Shown here: one piece after another, positions 52,995 to 64,000 of the stretch
Position numbering within the stretch: the stretch's first letter is position 1
Layout of the letters: each line of letters opens with the position of its first letter
NCBI GenBank assembly: GCA_034687125.1
Contig: JAQGBZ010000120.1
Location: 106,206-170,205, forward strand
Origin: Neelides folsomi
Lineage: Eukaryota > Arthropoda > Collembola > Neelipleona > Neelidae
DNA: 64,000 bases
Direction: 5' to 3'
Notes under the pieces: model-generated
Seen by the model: the letters and a program-made list of their open reading frames with translations, nothing else
Told to the model about the DNA's origin: nothing
Databases searched by the model: none
Program-made: the position numbers and the translations under genes

Positions 52995-54928
52995 TTTATG
53001 ATTATTCTTTATAGTATGTTATATAACTTTTAGTCAACAATAAATTTTGATATTTTTGCGATAAGAAAACAATATTTGATTACACCATCTTGAAATCTAG
53101 AAGAATAAAGCTTATCTCCAATATTCAATACCTAGTAATGATATTGGTACTAGTACATACTATGTAAATATGTTACTTAAAAAGAAAATAAATTACTCAT
53201 ACTTTTTTATATAAAAGTCTCTGTACGACTAAATACTTATTTCAAATCCCAATATTTTAAGGGGATCAACATAATCCGAAATTTTTGTATTTATAATCAA
53301 AAAAGTGTTTTTATTTTACATAAACATACCTGTATACACTTCACCTTTGCACCCATGCAATAAAATTATAAATAACAAATAAGTAATTCAAGCTTGCACA
53401 GGTAAAGATTAAATTCTAGTGTTAGACTTATTCATATCGATATAAGTATGTAGTACTTTATGTAATATGACAATCTTCTGTATTTTTCTTCATATTTCGG
53501 GTATTGTTTCAGAAAGGTATAAGAGATGGCCAAGAGATGAAAGAGATTCTGTATGAGAGATGTAAGAGATGTATTTGATCTGGGGATGTGAATGGGTTGT
53601 GAGGTTTTGTGGGGTAAAGGTGAGCGGTCCCCATGAGATCTCCCTTCTAAGAAAGAGAGGTACCGTTTGGGTATTCGTTATTTATGCAGGCAGGTAGAAG
53701 AGCCCTTCAGTAACTGTCCGCCATCCACCGCAGTAACTCCTTTCATGTGGGATACAAATCCCTCTTTCCCCCAACCCAAAACACACACACGAAAAGAAAG
53801 ACAGGAAAAACTTTTTCACGCCCAATTGCAAATCTTTACACAAACTAAACTGTTTGATCCTCTCCAACACAAAATCAATATTTTCTTAAATTGATCAATC
53901 AAATTTTAAAAAGTTGCCAAAATTGCCAATTTTTTTCTAATTGACAAAACCACAATTTGATAACTAAAAAATCGAAAATTGAAAATTTTGAAGAAATTGA
54001 GAGGAAAGATTTAAGTGAAGATTCAAACTACGTAAATTAAAGGTGAAATTCAAAGGTGGAAAATCAAGGGTGGGAAAGTTGAGTTAAGTGAAGTTTGAAA
54101 AATTGTGTTTGCACATTTCCACTTCTCAACATTTGTGAACGGACAAGAAATCAAAAGTTGAAATTGATCAAGTTTTGTTTGTCAACGGGCGCAAATCCGG
54201 CCCTTATTAAAATTCAAGTTTTGGAACTTGAAGAATTTGAAGTTTGTAGGATTGGGATGATGAAAATTCCGATTTGATTTATCGAGGCGATGATTTGAAT
54301 TGTCTGAATTGTATGAGGAATGAGTTGACATCCTCGCGGACCTCAACGTCGTGACATTTATTGAGTGTGGAGTTTGATTCAGAACTCGTGACTTTCCCAG
54401 TCGACCGAGTTCCTTGGGATCAATTTCACTCCGAGTTAAACCTCAACCCTCGTCTCAAATCGCCTCTGAATCTCCTTCCCAATCTCCGTTTCAATTCTCT
54501 ATACTGATTCTTTGTATGAAATCTTCATTTGAATCCTCCGTCTGATTCGTCTCAAATCTCAGCCCCGAGTTGCTGAACCTGAGACTTGTCGTTGTCCTGA
54601 GAGGATATTAATACAAGAATTAAAAAGGAGTTGAATTCTCTTTGACACTAATCCAAGATTCTTCTTCTCAACAACTCAGCTTCTGCCAGAGTTACATAAG
54701 CTACGAAAAACGTCTCATTTACATTTTATAAATCTTCGGCTTGTTGCTCCCTCCTGGCCATTTAAAACTCCTTCGTTTAAAATCCGAAGAACTGGATAAA
54801 TTTTCTTAAAGTGAATTCTCCGTATTTGTGCTACTAGAAATTCAGTGTTTCTCCACCTTTAAACATTACCAAAAATTGTTTTAGCGGGGAACATTTGAAC
54901 ATTTAACGTGGTGGGACAAAGTTCCTGA
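52995..54928. promoter_or_regulatory. Upstream region of the bHLH gene
   Basis: The left part (52,995-53,500) is AT-rich and featureless. From about 53,640-53,860 and 54,300-54,700 the base composition becomes more GC-rich. A TATAAAT word at 54,727-54,733, about 200 bases before the start codon, could serve as a TATA box. The last 200 bases are probably 5' UTR. No single transcription-factor site is assigned. Confidence 0.35.
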
Positions 54929-55981
54929 ATGGGTGAAAGTGCCATGATGGAAACGGTCCGAATCCACGATGACAACAATAACTTTGACAATCGGAAATAT
55001 GGTGAAAAATATTCCCTCCGTCCACGGTCAATCCAAAATCGGATCGAGACCGAGAAGCGACGAAAAGATGACAAAGTTGTCAAGAAGGAGCCAAAGCCTA
55101 AACACAAACCACCACCATTGAGCAAATACCGTCGGAAGACGGCCAATGCCCGGGAACGGGGACGAATGCGTGAAATCAACCAGGCGTTTGATGCTCTTCA
55201 ACGGGCTGTTCCTCAATATCCGGTTCTACCCGTCAACGCTCAAGGGAAAACTTGCGAGAAATTGACCAAAATCACAACATTGAGACTCGCAATGAATTAC
55301 ATCGAGGCTTTGAAAACTCTTCTGAGCCCTTCAACCCCCGCTGGCCCGCCGATCCATCCAACGTCTTCCAGCTCAGTCACAATCACAAATCCTCCACCGG
55401 GGCCGTGTTTAAATTCCCCGCCGCTCTTCCCCGCCTTCTCGCATTCCCCGTCCCCCTCTTTGTCTTCATTCACCGGGCATGAGGAATTAGAGGGTGAACT
55501 GAGCAGCTCCGTGTCTGAATTTTCTCCAGCGTCTTCCTATACAATGTCCCCTTCGCCGGATTGTATCCAAACAGTGATGCGGAGCGTGGTTTCGCCTGCA
55601 AACTGCATTCCGATCCAAATCTCTCACCCGTCAAAAATCCACCACCAGCCGCAAATGATCGTCCTTCGTCCGTCCAACGTCCTCATCGGAGGTCAATCAA
55701 AGTTAAAGCTCCCGCCGATGAATATGAAACTAAAATCCGTGTCTTCGATACTCGCCGACTGCGCCATTAACACAGGCGGAATGCGAACGGGGTCACTGAG
55801 CTCCCTTACGGAGAGTGACCTGAGTGAGTACACGAGTGACCTCTTGTCAGACGAAGGGTCAACCCTTGATGATCCCATGTTCGACGACATCATCGGTGTG
55901 GGAGTAGGGGCGGATTTGGATCTCCTGCTTGAGTCTGACGGTGAGAGTCTTCACTTCAGCTCGGACCTCAGCGACAATTGA
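54929..55981 (+). CDS. bHLH transcription factor, Delilah/Taxi-like
   Basis: Nuclear DNA-binding regulator of the basic helix-loop-helix class. The single exon encodes 350 residues. The bHLH lies at about 67-132: basic region [20 protein letters not shown] with the E-box contacts Glu76 and Arg79, helix 1 [10 protein letters not shown], a longish loop ([15 protein letters not shown]), then helix 2 [31 protein letters not shown] with [12 protein letters not shown] is the pattern of Delilah (Taxi) in insects, which acts at muscle attachment sites and in wing tissue and probably pairs with a Daughterless-type partner. The N-terminal part is charged (EKYSLRPRS, then a Lys/Pro-rich stretch). The C-terminal half is Ser/Pro-rich and ends acidic ([18 protein letters not shown]), as in activation regions. 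The gene is much richer in G and C than its flanks. A nearby ATG at Met6 or Met7 could be used instead. Confidence 0.85.
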   Translation: MGESAMMETVRIHDDNNNFDNRKYGEKYSLRPRSIQNRIETEKRRKDDKVVKKEPKPKHKPPPLSKYRRKTANARERGRMREINQAFDALQRAVPQYPVLPVNAQGKTCEKLTKITTLRLAMNYIEALKTLLSPSTPAGPPIHPTSSSSVTITNPPPGPCLNSPPLFPAFSHSPSPSLSSFTGHEELEGELSSSVSEFSPASSYTMSPSPDCIQTVMRSVVSPANCIPIQISHPSKIHHQPQMIVLRPSNVLIGGQSKLKLPPMNMKLKSVSSILADCAINTGGMRTGSLSSLTESDLSEYTSDLLSDEGSTLDDPMFDDIIGVGVGADLDLLLESDGESLHFSSDLSDN

Positions 55982-58900
55982 AGAAATTCCCAAGTTGTTA
56001 AAGTGAATTTCAAGTTTTCCTCCGGTTATTTTCCGGTCATCCTCCGGTAATTCAGTTATCATCCGGTCATTAAGTTATACACAGTTTTAAAACTACAGAA
56101 AAAAGAGTCAGGAGACGAAAGTTTTAATTTTATTTTTACCAAAAATGAGCCGTCTTATGTTCACCTCTTATTTTAAGTTTAAGTAATTATTAGATTTTGA
56201 GACTTCAATTAAGTTTGCACACTTATTGTAAAATACGACTTAAAATCTTGTTAGATAATTATAGTATAGTGTTTATTTAGTAAATTTTAATGTTTAAGTA
56301 GTATAAGATTTTAGCATAAAGGGTTTAAGATAAAATTGAAATAATTCTTATAGTTTTAGTTTTCAAGGACGCCTCTTCCTTCCCAATATTGTCGTCATTT
56401 TGAGAGAGTCATCGTAATGTAATTATCTCTGTGAGTATATTTGAACAATCAATATTTGTCTATTAATTTACGCAGTGTCCACTTCCAAAACCTCACTGGC
56501 TCAAATCTCAGCTCTTTGCTTTTTTCTCATCCTGTGGGAAAGTGAGGTTCGGAATTGACTCGGAAATGCGCCTATTTCAAAGATGCTTCAAACGCCTCTA
56601 TTTAAAAATATTTTTATTTCAATTGTTCAATTTTTGAAAATTATTTGATAGCTGGATGCGATTTAAAAATTTTAATTATTGAAATACGTCAGTTAAATTA
56701 ATAGAGAATAACTGAAAAAGAAAGTGAAATGACAATTATAGAAACCGATCAGGGATATGAAAAAGAATGAATTCATTCTCAGAACTAAAACAATGGAGGT
56801 AAATGAGAAGAGTCTTGAAAGGCCGTCCGTGCAATAAAAGTAAAGTTAGATATAATCAAAAGAGTCAAAACATAAATGTAATTGATATTCGTATAATTTA
56901 ATATAGCAAATTTTCTATTCCAGATATTTATTCATATTACAAACATATCTCTTGAGGGTAAATTATAAGACAAAAAATTGTTTGAACAATTCTTAAGACA
57001 ATAACAATAATAATATTTCCCATATCTCTTTCAGTTTAATGTCTTTAAATTTATTTCTTCTCTTCAATATTATATGGTAGTTATATCCCTTCATGTTTTA
57101 TAGAGTTCATTCAATTGATTTATATAGCTAATTGTTGTTAAGAAAATGATTGAGCAATTATTTAATAGAAAGACATTTAAAACCGTCCTTCACTCCCTTT
57201 CCATCTTTGTCTTATTGGATTGATGTTGGTGCGTGTTTGTGGAAGTGGCGTAAGGGCGAATGAATTCGGGCGGTGGGCGTCGTTGTAGCATAAGTCGGCT
57301 AATGTGGTAGTTCATAATTTGGATTAGTTGTTTGGGGAGTTGATTGTGTTTGGTGGTGGGCTGTTGGGTGGAGGAACTCATTTACCTCGCAAACTTGATT
57401 CAGTGCCTATAGGGAGACTATTGTAATGAGTCGCTCCCTCAAATTGCTATCATTTCACTCCTCCTCTAAGAACACGTCCGACAACTTGTGATTTCTCTAT
57501 CTCACCCAAACACTTACGTAATCCAAGACGCACATCCCAGGTGCGTGTGGAACTTCTTAGATCAACTATTTAGTACATTTATAATGCTTTCGAAACTTGA
57601 CTCATTTTTATTATCAGATTTTTTAAATCTTATTTTATTTGGTATTGACTTATAGTTTCCCATCCAAATGAAAGAAATTTTCATAAGATGTTTTTATCAT
57701 AATTGGTATATTTTGTAATATGATATTATAATTTATTGAATATCGATTTTAAATTTTAGGAATGAGTAAATGCTAGTAAAGTTGATGCATCATTTTAATG
57801 TATATTGGGAAATGATCCGTTAATTCTTTTTATGTTTAAATTCCATTTTTGTGCCTTTACATGATTATCATAGTTCAAGAAATATTTAAGGTTAAGAAAT
57901 TATTTTTGTCCTTTTTCCATTTTACTTGTGCCAATTAGTCAAATGAAACTTAAGATTTTGTAATTACCTGTAATTGTAATTCTTATTACAATTTTATTAT
58001 TATTGTAGAAACTTTGCTTTTCTGGACGGGGGTTTTTAGTGGTAAAGTTACTTTTTATTGTCTAAGCTTTAATTACTTTTATTTTATGAACATTTTATGT
58101 AAATTGTCGCAAAAATATAATAAGTTTTTAAATAGCATTAAGGATTGTTTAAGATTAGATTAAGTGTAGTTTAAATAATGTAATTTAAGGTTAGTTTTAG
58201 ATTAATTTAAGATTAGTTTAAGCTCAATTTAACTTTATTTAAGAATATTCGTTTAATTATTGCTTAAGCATGTTTAAATTATGTAAAACTATAAGTAAAG
58301 TAAGATTAAAGTTAGTTTTATATTTAAGATTTTGTGCGAAAAACTCTTGAAGTTTTGTAGCTCAGATGAATTCTCGTGTGCCAGCGAATTAATTTTATAA
58401 AACAATACGTGTTGCAATTTGAGGATTGTAATATCGATGTTTACTATCTGTACAGTTCTTAAGTAATAAAGGAGTTGTAGCTTCATTCAAAGTTTTTTGT
58501 ATATTATTTTAGCAATTCATGTTTTTATGTGCAAACAAGGTTTGATTTCGATACGTTACGATAAAGATGCTTGCAATTACAATTGGAGAAAACAATTGTA
58601 ATGGAATAATTAAAGAGAGTTATAAATTGTTGTGTAATCCACTTTGAGGAAGAGGAATTCCCTTTCATTGTTCTTTGTAAGACAAGAAAGAGAAATGGAG
58701 TGAAATTGTCAAATGTCAAATTGAACAATCAGAATATTTTAAATATAAAAAGTTTCAATATATTTCTACATTATATTGAAGCATTGAAGTCGATTAAATT
58801 AAAAAGACATTACTTAATTTAAAGATATTGGAACTTTAAAGTTTAATAGAATATTGCGTTATCTGGGTGTATAATTTAATTCACTTAAAATTAAAATCTT

Positions 58901-60420
58901 CAAAATGATACAAAGTTGGAAAGAAATGTGGAAGGAATAAAAAACGTTGACTTTAAACAATTTAATTCATCCTGACTTTTTGCATGGAGTTGTTGAGCAA
59001 TTATTTGATACATGGCATCTTAATATGATAAAATTCAAATTCCCGTCTGACTTAAAAGGATAATCTTTGAAAATGTCAGTCATTATTATCATCACTTTCC
59101 ATTTTAGGTCGCATTGTTTCTTTTGCTAATTTTCAAAATGGCACGAAAGACAAGTTCTTCCATAACCACAACACCGCAAAAGATTCCAATGCATCTTCCC
59201 TCTCACTATGGCATGTAATATAAAAATGTAAACTGAACTTCCGACATAATCTTCATAATTCCTTGTACACAAACTTGAATATTTACTTACTTATATGACC
59301 AATTTCATATTAAGGCAATGAACATTTTACCTTTTAAGTACTTTGGTCCTGCACAAAATGAAATTACACGGCGATGAATTTGCACGAAGATAAAAGAAGA
59401 TGAAGATAAATGCGAATCGTCATTTTTTGCATAATGAACAATATGCAGATAACAGAGAAGGAATGATGAAGAAGAAGAACCGTACGTGGATGTGATGCGG
59501 ATCAAAGGTAGTGTGTCAACTCGAATATGATTCTTATACCACAACTCTTCCTTTGAATGCCATTTGGGGTCTTGGGGGTCTTCGGCCCAGTGGAAAGTCA
59601 TTCCTTTATGAATAGTTATATGAATGTTATATCTTTGGATATTCTATTTGACCCTTTGCGACCATTCACTTGCCACTTTTGTCCATTTGAGCTCCTCATT
59701 AAGAAACGGCTTCTCACTCTATTCCAACTCATGCTTATAGAGGGAAGATTCCTTTAATTACGCCTGTTGGATTACACATCGAGAGTCGTTAATATATTCA
59801 TCATGTATTTTAATCATCCTCTCGCAAGTCAGCCATGACTCGTCTGTTAATTCTTGATTCTCAGGAGGGAAACGTCACCTCTCCACTTTTGCTTTCTTTG
59901 ATGTTGCTGTGTTTAAACCAACACTTAAATTATTTATTACCATCTTAATTCAAAGATTTTCCTTCTACAATTACTTACACGTAGCAGTCTAGCAGTAAAT
60001 CGAAGTTACAATAATACTTATACTATAGGATACAGTACCAAGGCTAAGTATCAATACATTACATTTACCAATATAATATTATTTATCTATGAAATTATGA
60101 AAACAGTAAACAATGCAATGATAGAAATTGACCCTGAATATTGTACAATAAATAATAATAAGTTGGAAAACTTTATCAGTTTGTTTACAGAGATTGCGAT
60201 TATATTTATTTGCCTCCAAAACTTGGTCATTTGCACTTTTATCAAATACATACATATCACAATTTGTATGAAAACAATTTGCATGTTTATACTAATGTAT
60301 AAACAATAATTTTTTAAATTGTTGAAAAAGATATTTTTAAATCATTGACATTCAAAAGGAAACTGCTGTAAATAAAAAAATGAATTAAACAACAAATCAA
60401 AGTGTTAATGCTGGAGATGT
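55982..60420. other. 3' flank of the bHLH gene and intergenic DNA
   Basis: An AATAAA at 56,833-56,838, about 850 bases after the stop, is a possible poly(A) signal, so the first part may be 3' UTR. The rest is AT-rich with a GC-richer island near 57,180-57,560 and another near 59,480-59,900. No gene is supported; frames up to 98 codons have no domain. Confidence 0.5.
58141..58280. repeat. Degenerate TTTAAGATTAG repeat
   Basis: Dense imperfect copies of TTTAAGATTAG, TTTAAGGTTAG and GTTTAAG cover about 140 bp. It looks like an old minisatellite. Confidence 0.45.
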
Positions 60421-63400
60421 CTAAAAAGTTGATCTGTGAAAGAGACGACGAAGAGTTCCAAAATGTTGTTTTTCGTTTCTCCTTCACTCCGTTGGGTCTG
60501 GTGATTGAGGTGGAAAAGTTTGATTAATTTCATTTCATGGCATGACTTCATTAAATCTCCAAGAGCCTTCCACTTGAAGTGTGGCCCGTTGAGTGTGTCG
60601 ATTAGAAGAAGACAGAGAGAGAGTTGCCTTGGTGGAGATCCAACTGCGGTTGGTCTCGTTTTTTACTTTATATTTGCACTGGGCGAGAGGTCCTTCGTTT
60701 CCAAGTGCCTCTTTGCCTTCTCCAATCTTCCACCTTCCCACCTTCCTCTTCTTACCTTTGACTTCTTACCTTTGATTTCTCTACCTTCGAGTTCACATTC
60801 GAATTGTTCAGATTTGCCTCGTTCACATTTAACTTGTTCAGATTTGACTTGTTCAGTTGAGCTCAGCCGTTGCCTGTTGGGGATCGAGGGGCCACCGCGA
60901 GACTCCCCATCATGACAAGTGTCCATTCCTTAACAGATCTTAGTGATTCAGGGAGCATCCTTAATTCCCATCCAAACGAACACCTTCGACCCTTTTGGTC
61001 CTCTCCCCAAATTGTCATCATCCGCTCCCTTGACCCGTCGCCCTAGTTCCTTTTTTTCCTCTCGCTCCCCTTTTCCATGAATATCATTAGAATTCAATAA
61101 TTTCATAATTGAAAGGAGCAAAAAGCAGAACGACGAGTTTACGACTACACTTGCGAGACTTGCGACTATCTCTATACAAAAGAACTCCAAAAGGACCACA
61201 ATGGAGATCAGACACTCTACAGTCAACTTTAAACATACACTTTGCTTTACATGTAACTTTTATATACTCTTGTACACTTGATGTATCCAATACAAGTTGT
61301 AACTAATACAATGGTAGGTATATTCATGTTCAAATAAATAGTTGTAAGAAGATTTGTCCAATATTACAGGTATGCATAATGAGCATAAATATGTAAATTG
61401 ACAGAGTGAATTGGGTGACCGGATGAGGAGATGACGAGTCTGAATGACAAACTTCACATCTACGTGTATTTGCTTTACTGGGTCTTGCAGCCAGTTTTTA
61501 CAGGACAGAAGAAAAACATTTTGTTTTTGAAGGACTTTCTCTGATGATGATTTGATTTGCAATCGATCAGGTGGGTTGATTGGGTTATCAATTTGAGCAT
61601 CAGGTAGCAATGGCCTGCCTGGCCATCCGCTCAATTCAAAGCGACGTGGTCGGGAAGACGAATCTCAACGGAACATTATTTATGCACATAACTTTCATGC
61701 TACATTATTCCCCCACTCACCCCACATACTAATTTCAACCAACTTCTCCAATATCAATTTCAATCTCTCTCCAATCCTTCTATTTATTTATAAGGTCTCC
61801 GAGATGAACAAACGAAGATCTTCAATTGAATTGAAAAAATATTTGCCCCTCTCTCAAAGTAGCATCAATAATCATTTTGACAAATGAATATACGCATGAA
61901 ACACAGATGCCTCTATGACTTACACAAGTGCGAATCATCATAAGTATCTTTTGCGTTGCTCAATTTTACTATTAGGTAGATCTTAACTCTGTGCAATGTA
62001 AGCAAATTGGAATTGAATATTTGCAATTTACAGTTTGATTTTTTTTGCCTAACATTTATAATCTTTAATGAATAAGTTTAGTGATATTAAAATAAAAAAA
62101 TCACTCATTTTGTTCAAAAATTTTCATTTTTTTACTTCTACAGTAAGCACTAAAAACCCAACACACCTACTAATGATTTTTGTAAACTTTGAAATAAAAT
62201 GACATTTTAAATATTTTTTATTCAGCTTGTAAGGATTTTATTTTATAAAAAAGCACTAAAAAGAATTGTGGGTGAGATTTTTAATTGTTCACATTGAAAG
62301 CCCACTTTCCCTATGATGTTTAATATGCTCCTGAAGTATAATGTGCCAAATGGATATTGTTTGTGGAATACCAATGAGCGTCTGGCTCCTCGCCCATCAA
62401 TACTCAATTCAAGACCCATTCAAAACACTTTACCTGCTCAGAGATGATTGAGCCTCCCAGGAATTTGGAATCTTTCACCTCTCACAATGACAACAACTCG
62501 GCCCTTCTTCTTCCCTCCCCATTGTTGTGCTCTTAAGGAACGTTTTTTAATAATTGAAGGGCCGCGATGAGAAAGTTGATTCCTTCAATTTCATATTCAT
62601 TTCAATCATTTTCCTCCTCCATTATTCCCACCATTCAAATACATTAGAATATTTATTAGTTGGAACGAGAGTCGTGCAGGATTTATTTCAATACAATAAG
62701 TTTATGGGATTGATGGCTTGTGTTTAATGTATTTAAAAATTACATATGTGATTCCCTCGTGGTTTATAATTGAAGGTGGGGTGTTTTGGATGAGGAGCAC
62801 GGAGCTGAGCATGTCAAAGGTCGATGGTTGATGAGATGTTTCTTAGCGGTAGCTCCATTACCCCCTCACAGCTCCAATTTCCCACAACAAAGAGGGGATG
62901 TGCGGAGAGGCTCAGCGAGACGTTTACTCACCCTCCATTTATTTATTGCTTCTCCCATATCTCTCAATCTGAATGGAATCTAATAAGGTGAGACGGTTGG
63001 ATGGCGATGGGCAGATTCAAATCCAAGGGCCGATTCACGGTGGCTCCCCGGATCGTCCCACCACATAGCCCTTATTACATTATTGATGACTCCTCGCCCT
63101 GTCCGATAACGAGGGCTCGCAGGGACATAATTAACTCCCAGGGACTCCCAAACTATTTTCATCCAGATCAAATTCCAACAATCTGAGACCTTTAATTCTT
63201 AAGACCCATCCTTCACTTACAACTCAATCCCTCATGGAGAATGCGAGAAAGTGAGAACTTCATTAACTCCTCCAAACAACGGCTATCGAACCTTCATCAA
63301 ATATCTTGAAAATCTATTGTGGAATGAATTAAAAATTAAAAACAATTGAAACAATCAGATGGATATAAAATGATACAATCCAAATAATAATGCATGTGAT

Positions 63401-64000
63401 ACAATACAATTACAATGTAAGGTATGTACACTTTAAGTTGAAATTCTATGTAGGTATGTACGATACAAAGTGTAAAAAGGTAGATACCAAAGAGTGTATT
63501 TTGAAATTTAAAAAATTTATTTTGAATATTTTATTTTTAAGCATCTGTAGTTAAATGTACAATGGACGATAAAATATATTGAAAAATTGTTAATTTGTAC
63601 AATGGGAATAAAAGTACAATGTGTTATGTAATTGAAGACAAACACCAAAACGTGGTTTGATGAACCATTGACCAATTAGATAGGGAAATGATCAAACCCA
63701 CCTGTGTAATTCATACGGCCTTTTCTTCAGCTATTCGGTGGCATTTTAATTAAGAAGTTTACTTTTTTCTCACACGCTCACTGTGAGTGATGGTCATTAG
63801 TAATGTTAATTGTGAGGTATTTTAGAAAGGGAGAGGAGATTAAGAATTCATCCACGATCCGCCATTAGCATATAATGGGATTCATTATTTCCATTTTTAC
63901 ATTCTCTCAACAAATCTTTTGTTTTACTCCTTGACTCTTACAAACAACGAAACCTTTGTGTTTAAGGTGCTAAGTTTTGCTAAAACCACATTTCATTCTT
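60421..64000. other. Intergenic DNA with large GC-richer islands
   Basis: No gene is supported. Stretches at about 60,420-61,080, 61,400-61,680 and 62,280-63,300 are GC-richer and have overlapping frames on both strands (136 codons at 60,505-60,915, 124 codons on minus at 61,260-61,634), none with a domain. AT-rich sequence with many GTAC words lies at 63,360-63,620. The islands could be distant enhancers of the bHLH gene or parts of an untranslated RNA. Confidence 0.45.
60754..60857. repeat. 15-bp minisatellite
   Basis: About seven imperfect units with a 15-bp period (ACCTTTGATTTCTCT, TTTGCCTCGTTCACA, TTTGACTTGTTCAGT and similar) drift gradually from left to right. Because the period is a multiple of three, the overlapping plus frame shows a five-residue repeat, which partly explains why that frame stays open. 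Confidence 0.65.

Noticed and set aside
54859-55216. Minus-strand frames of 106 and 62 codons over the bHLH gene
   Set aside because: Shadows of the real plus-strand coding sequence, including its bHLH region.
61260-61634. 124-codon minus frame
   Set aside because: Its first half looks mildly protein-like but it has no recognised motif, and the second half is low-complexity AT-rich sequence; evidence is too thin for a gene.

Overview
The window is eukaryotic nuclear DNA from an arthropod, most likely a hexapod. It is AT-rich and gene-poor. Its genes have spliceosomal GT-AG introns. It holds gustatory-receptor-like seven-transmembrane chemoreceptors of the arthropod type and a Delilah/Taxi-type bHLH protein, and it has no bacterial operons, Shine-Dalgarno sites or viral genes. 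A springtail or other non-model hexapod would fit, but the sequence does not settle the order.

Layout. Bases 1 to about 34,800 contain no gene I can support. This stretch alternates between very AT-rich DNA and moderately GC-richer islands of 200-800 bp, with scattered short tandem repeats. Bases 34,825-43,600 are a small chemoreceptor cluster. It has one intact three-exon receptor on the minus strand (385 codons), one intact three-exon receptor on the plus strand from a different receptor lineage (417 codons), a heavily damaged paralog of the first, and a short third remnant of it. The damaged paralog carries a MITE-like insertion and a near-perfect hairpin that looks like a replication template switch. 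Bases 44,255-45,913 encode KRR1 (Dribble), a ribosome-assembly KH protein with six exons, on the minus strand. Head to head with it, at 47,170-50,418, lies glycine N-methyltransferase (GNMT) with seven exons; a coding-looking antisense ORF sits in its third intron. Bases 52,160-52,994 are a broken C2H2 zinc-finger array. Bases 54,929-55,981 are the single-exon bHLH gene. From there to the end is non-coding DNA with repeats and GC-richer islands that may be regulatory.

The genes do not form a pathway. KRR1 and GNMT are housekeeping or metabolic genes, the receptors are a birth-and-death cluster, and the bHLH gene is a developmental regulator with long non-coding flanks. All exon joins were worked out by eye from splice consensus, reading-frame phase and known protein families. 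For the four intact spliced genes, every exon sum gives a continuous frame. I found no convincing new molecular system. The most unusual items are the lesions in the receptor pseudogene and the antisense ORF inside GNMT.
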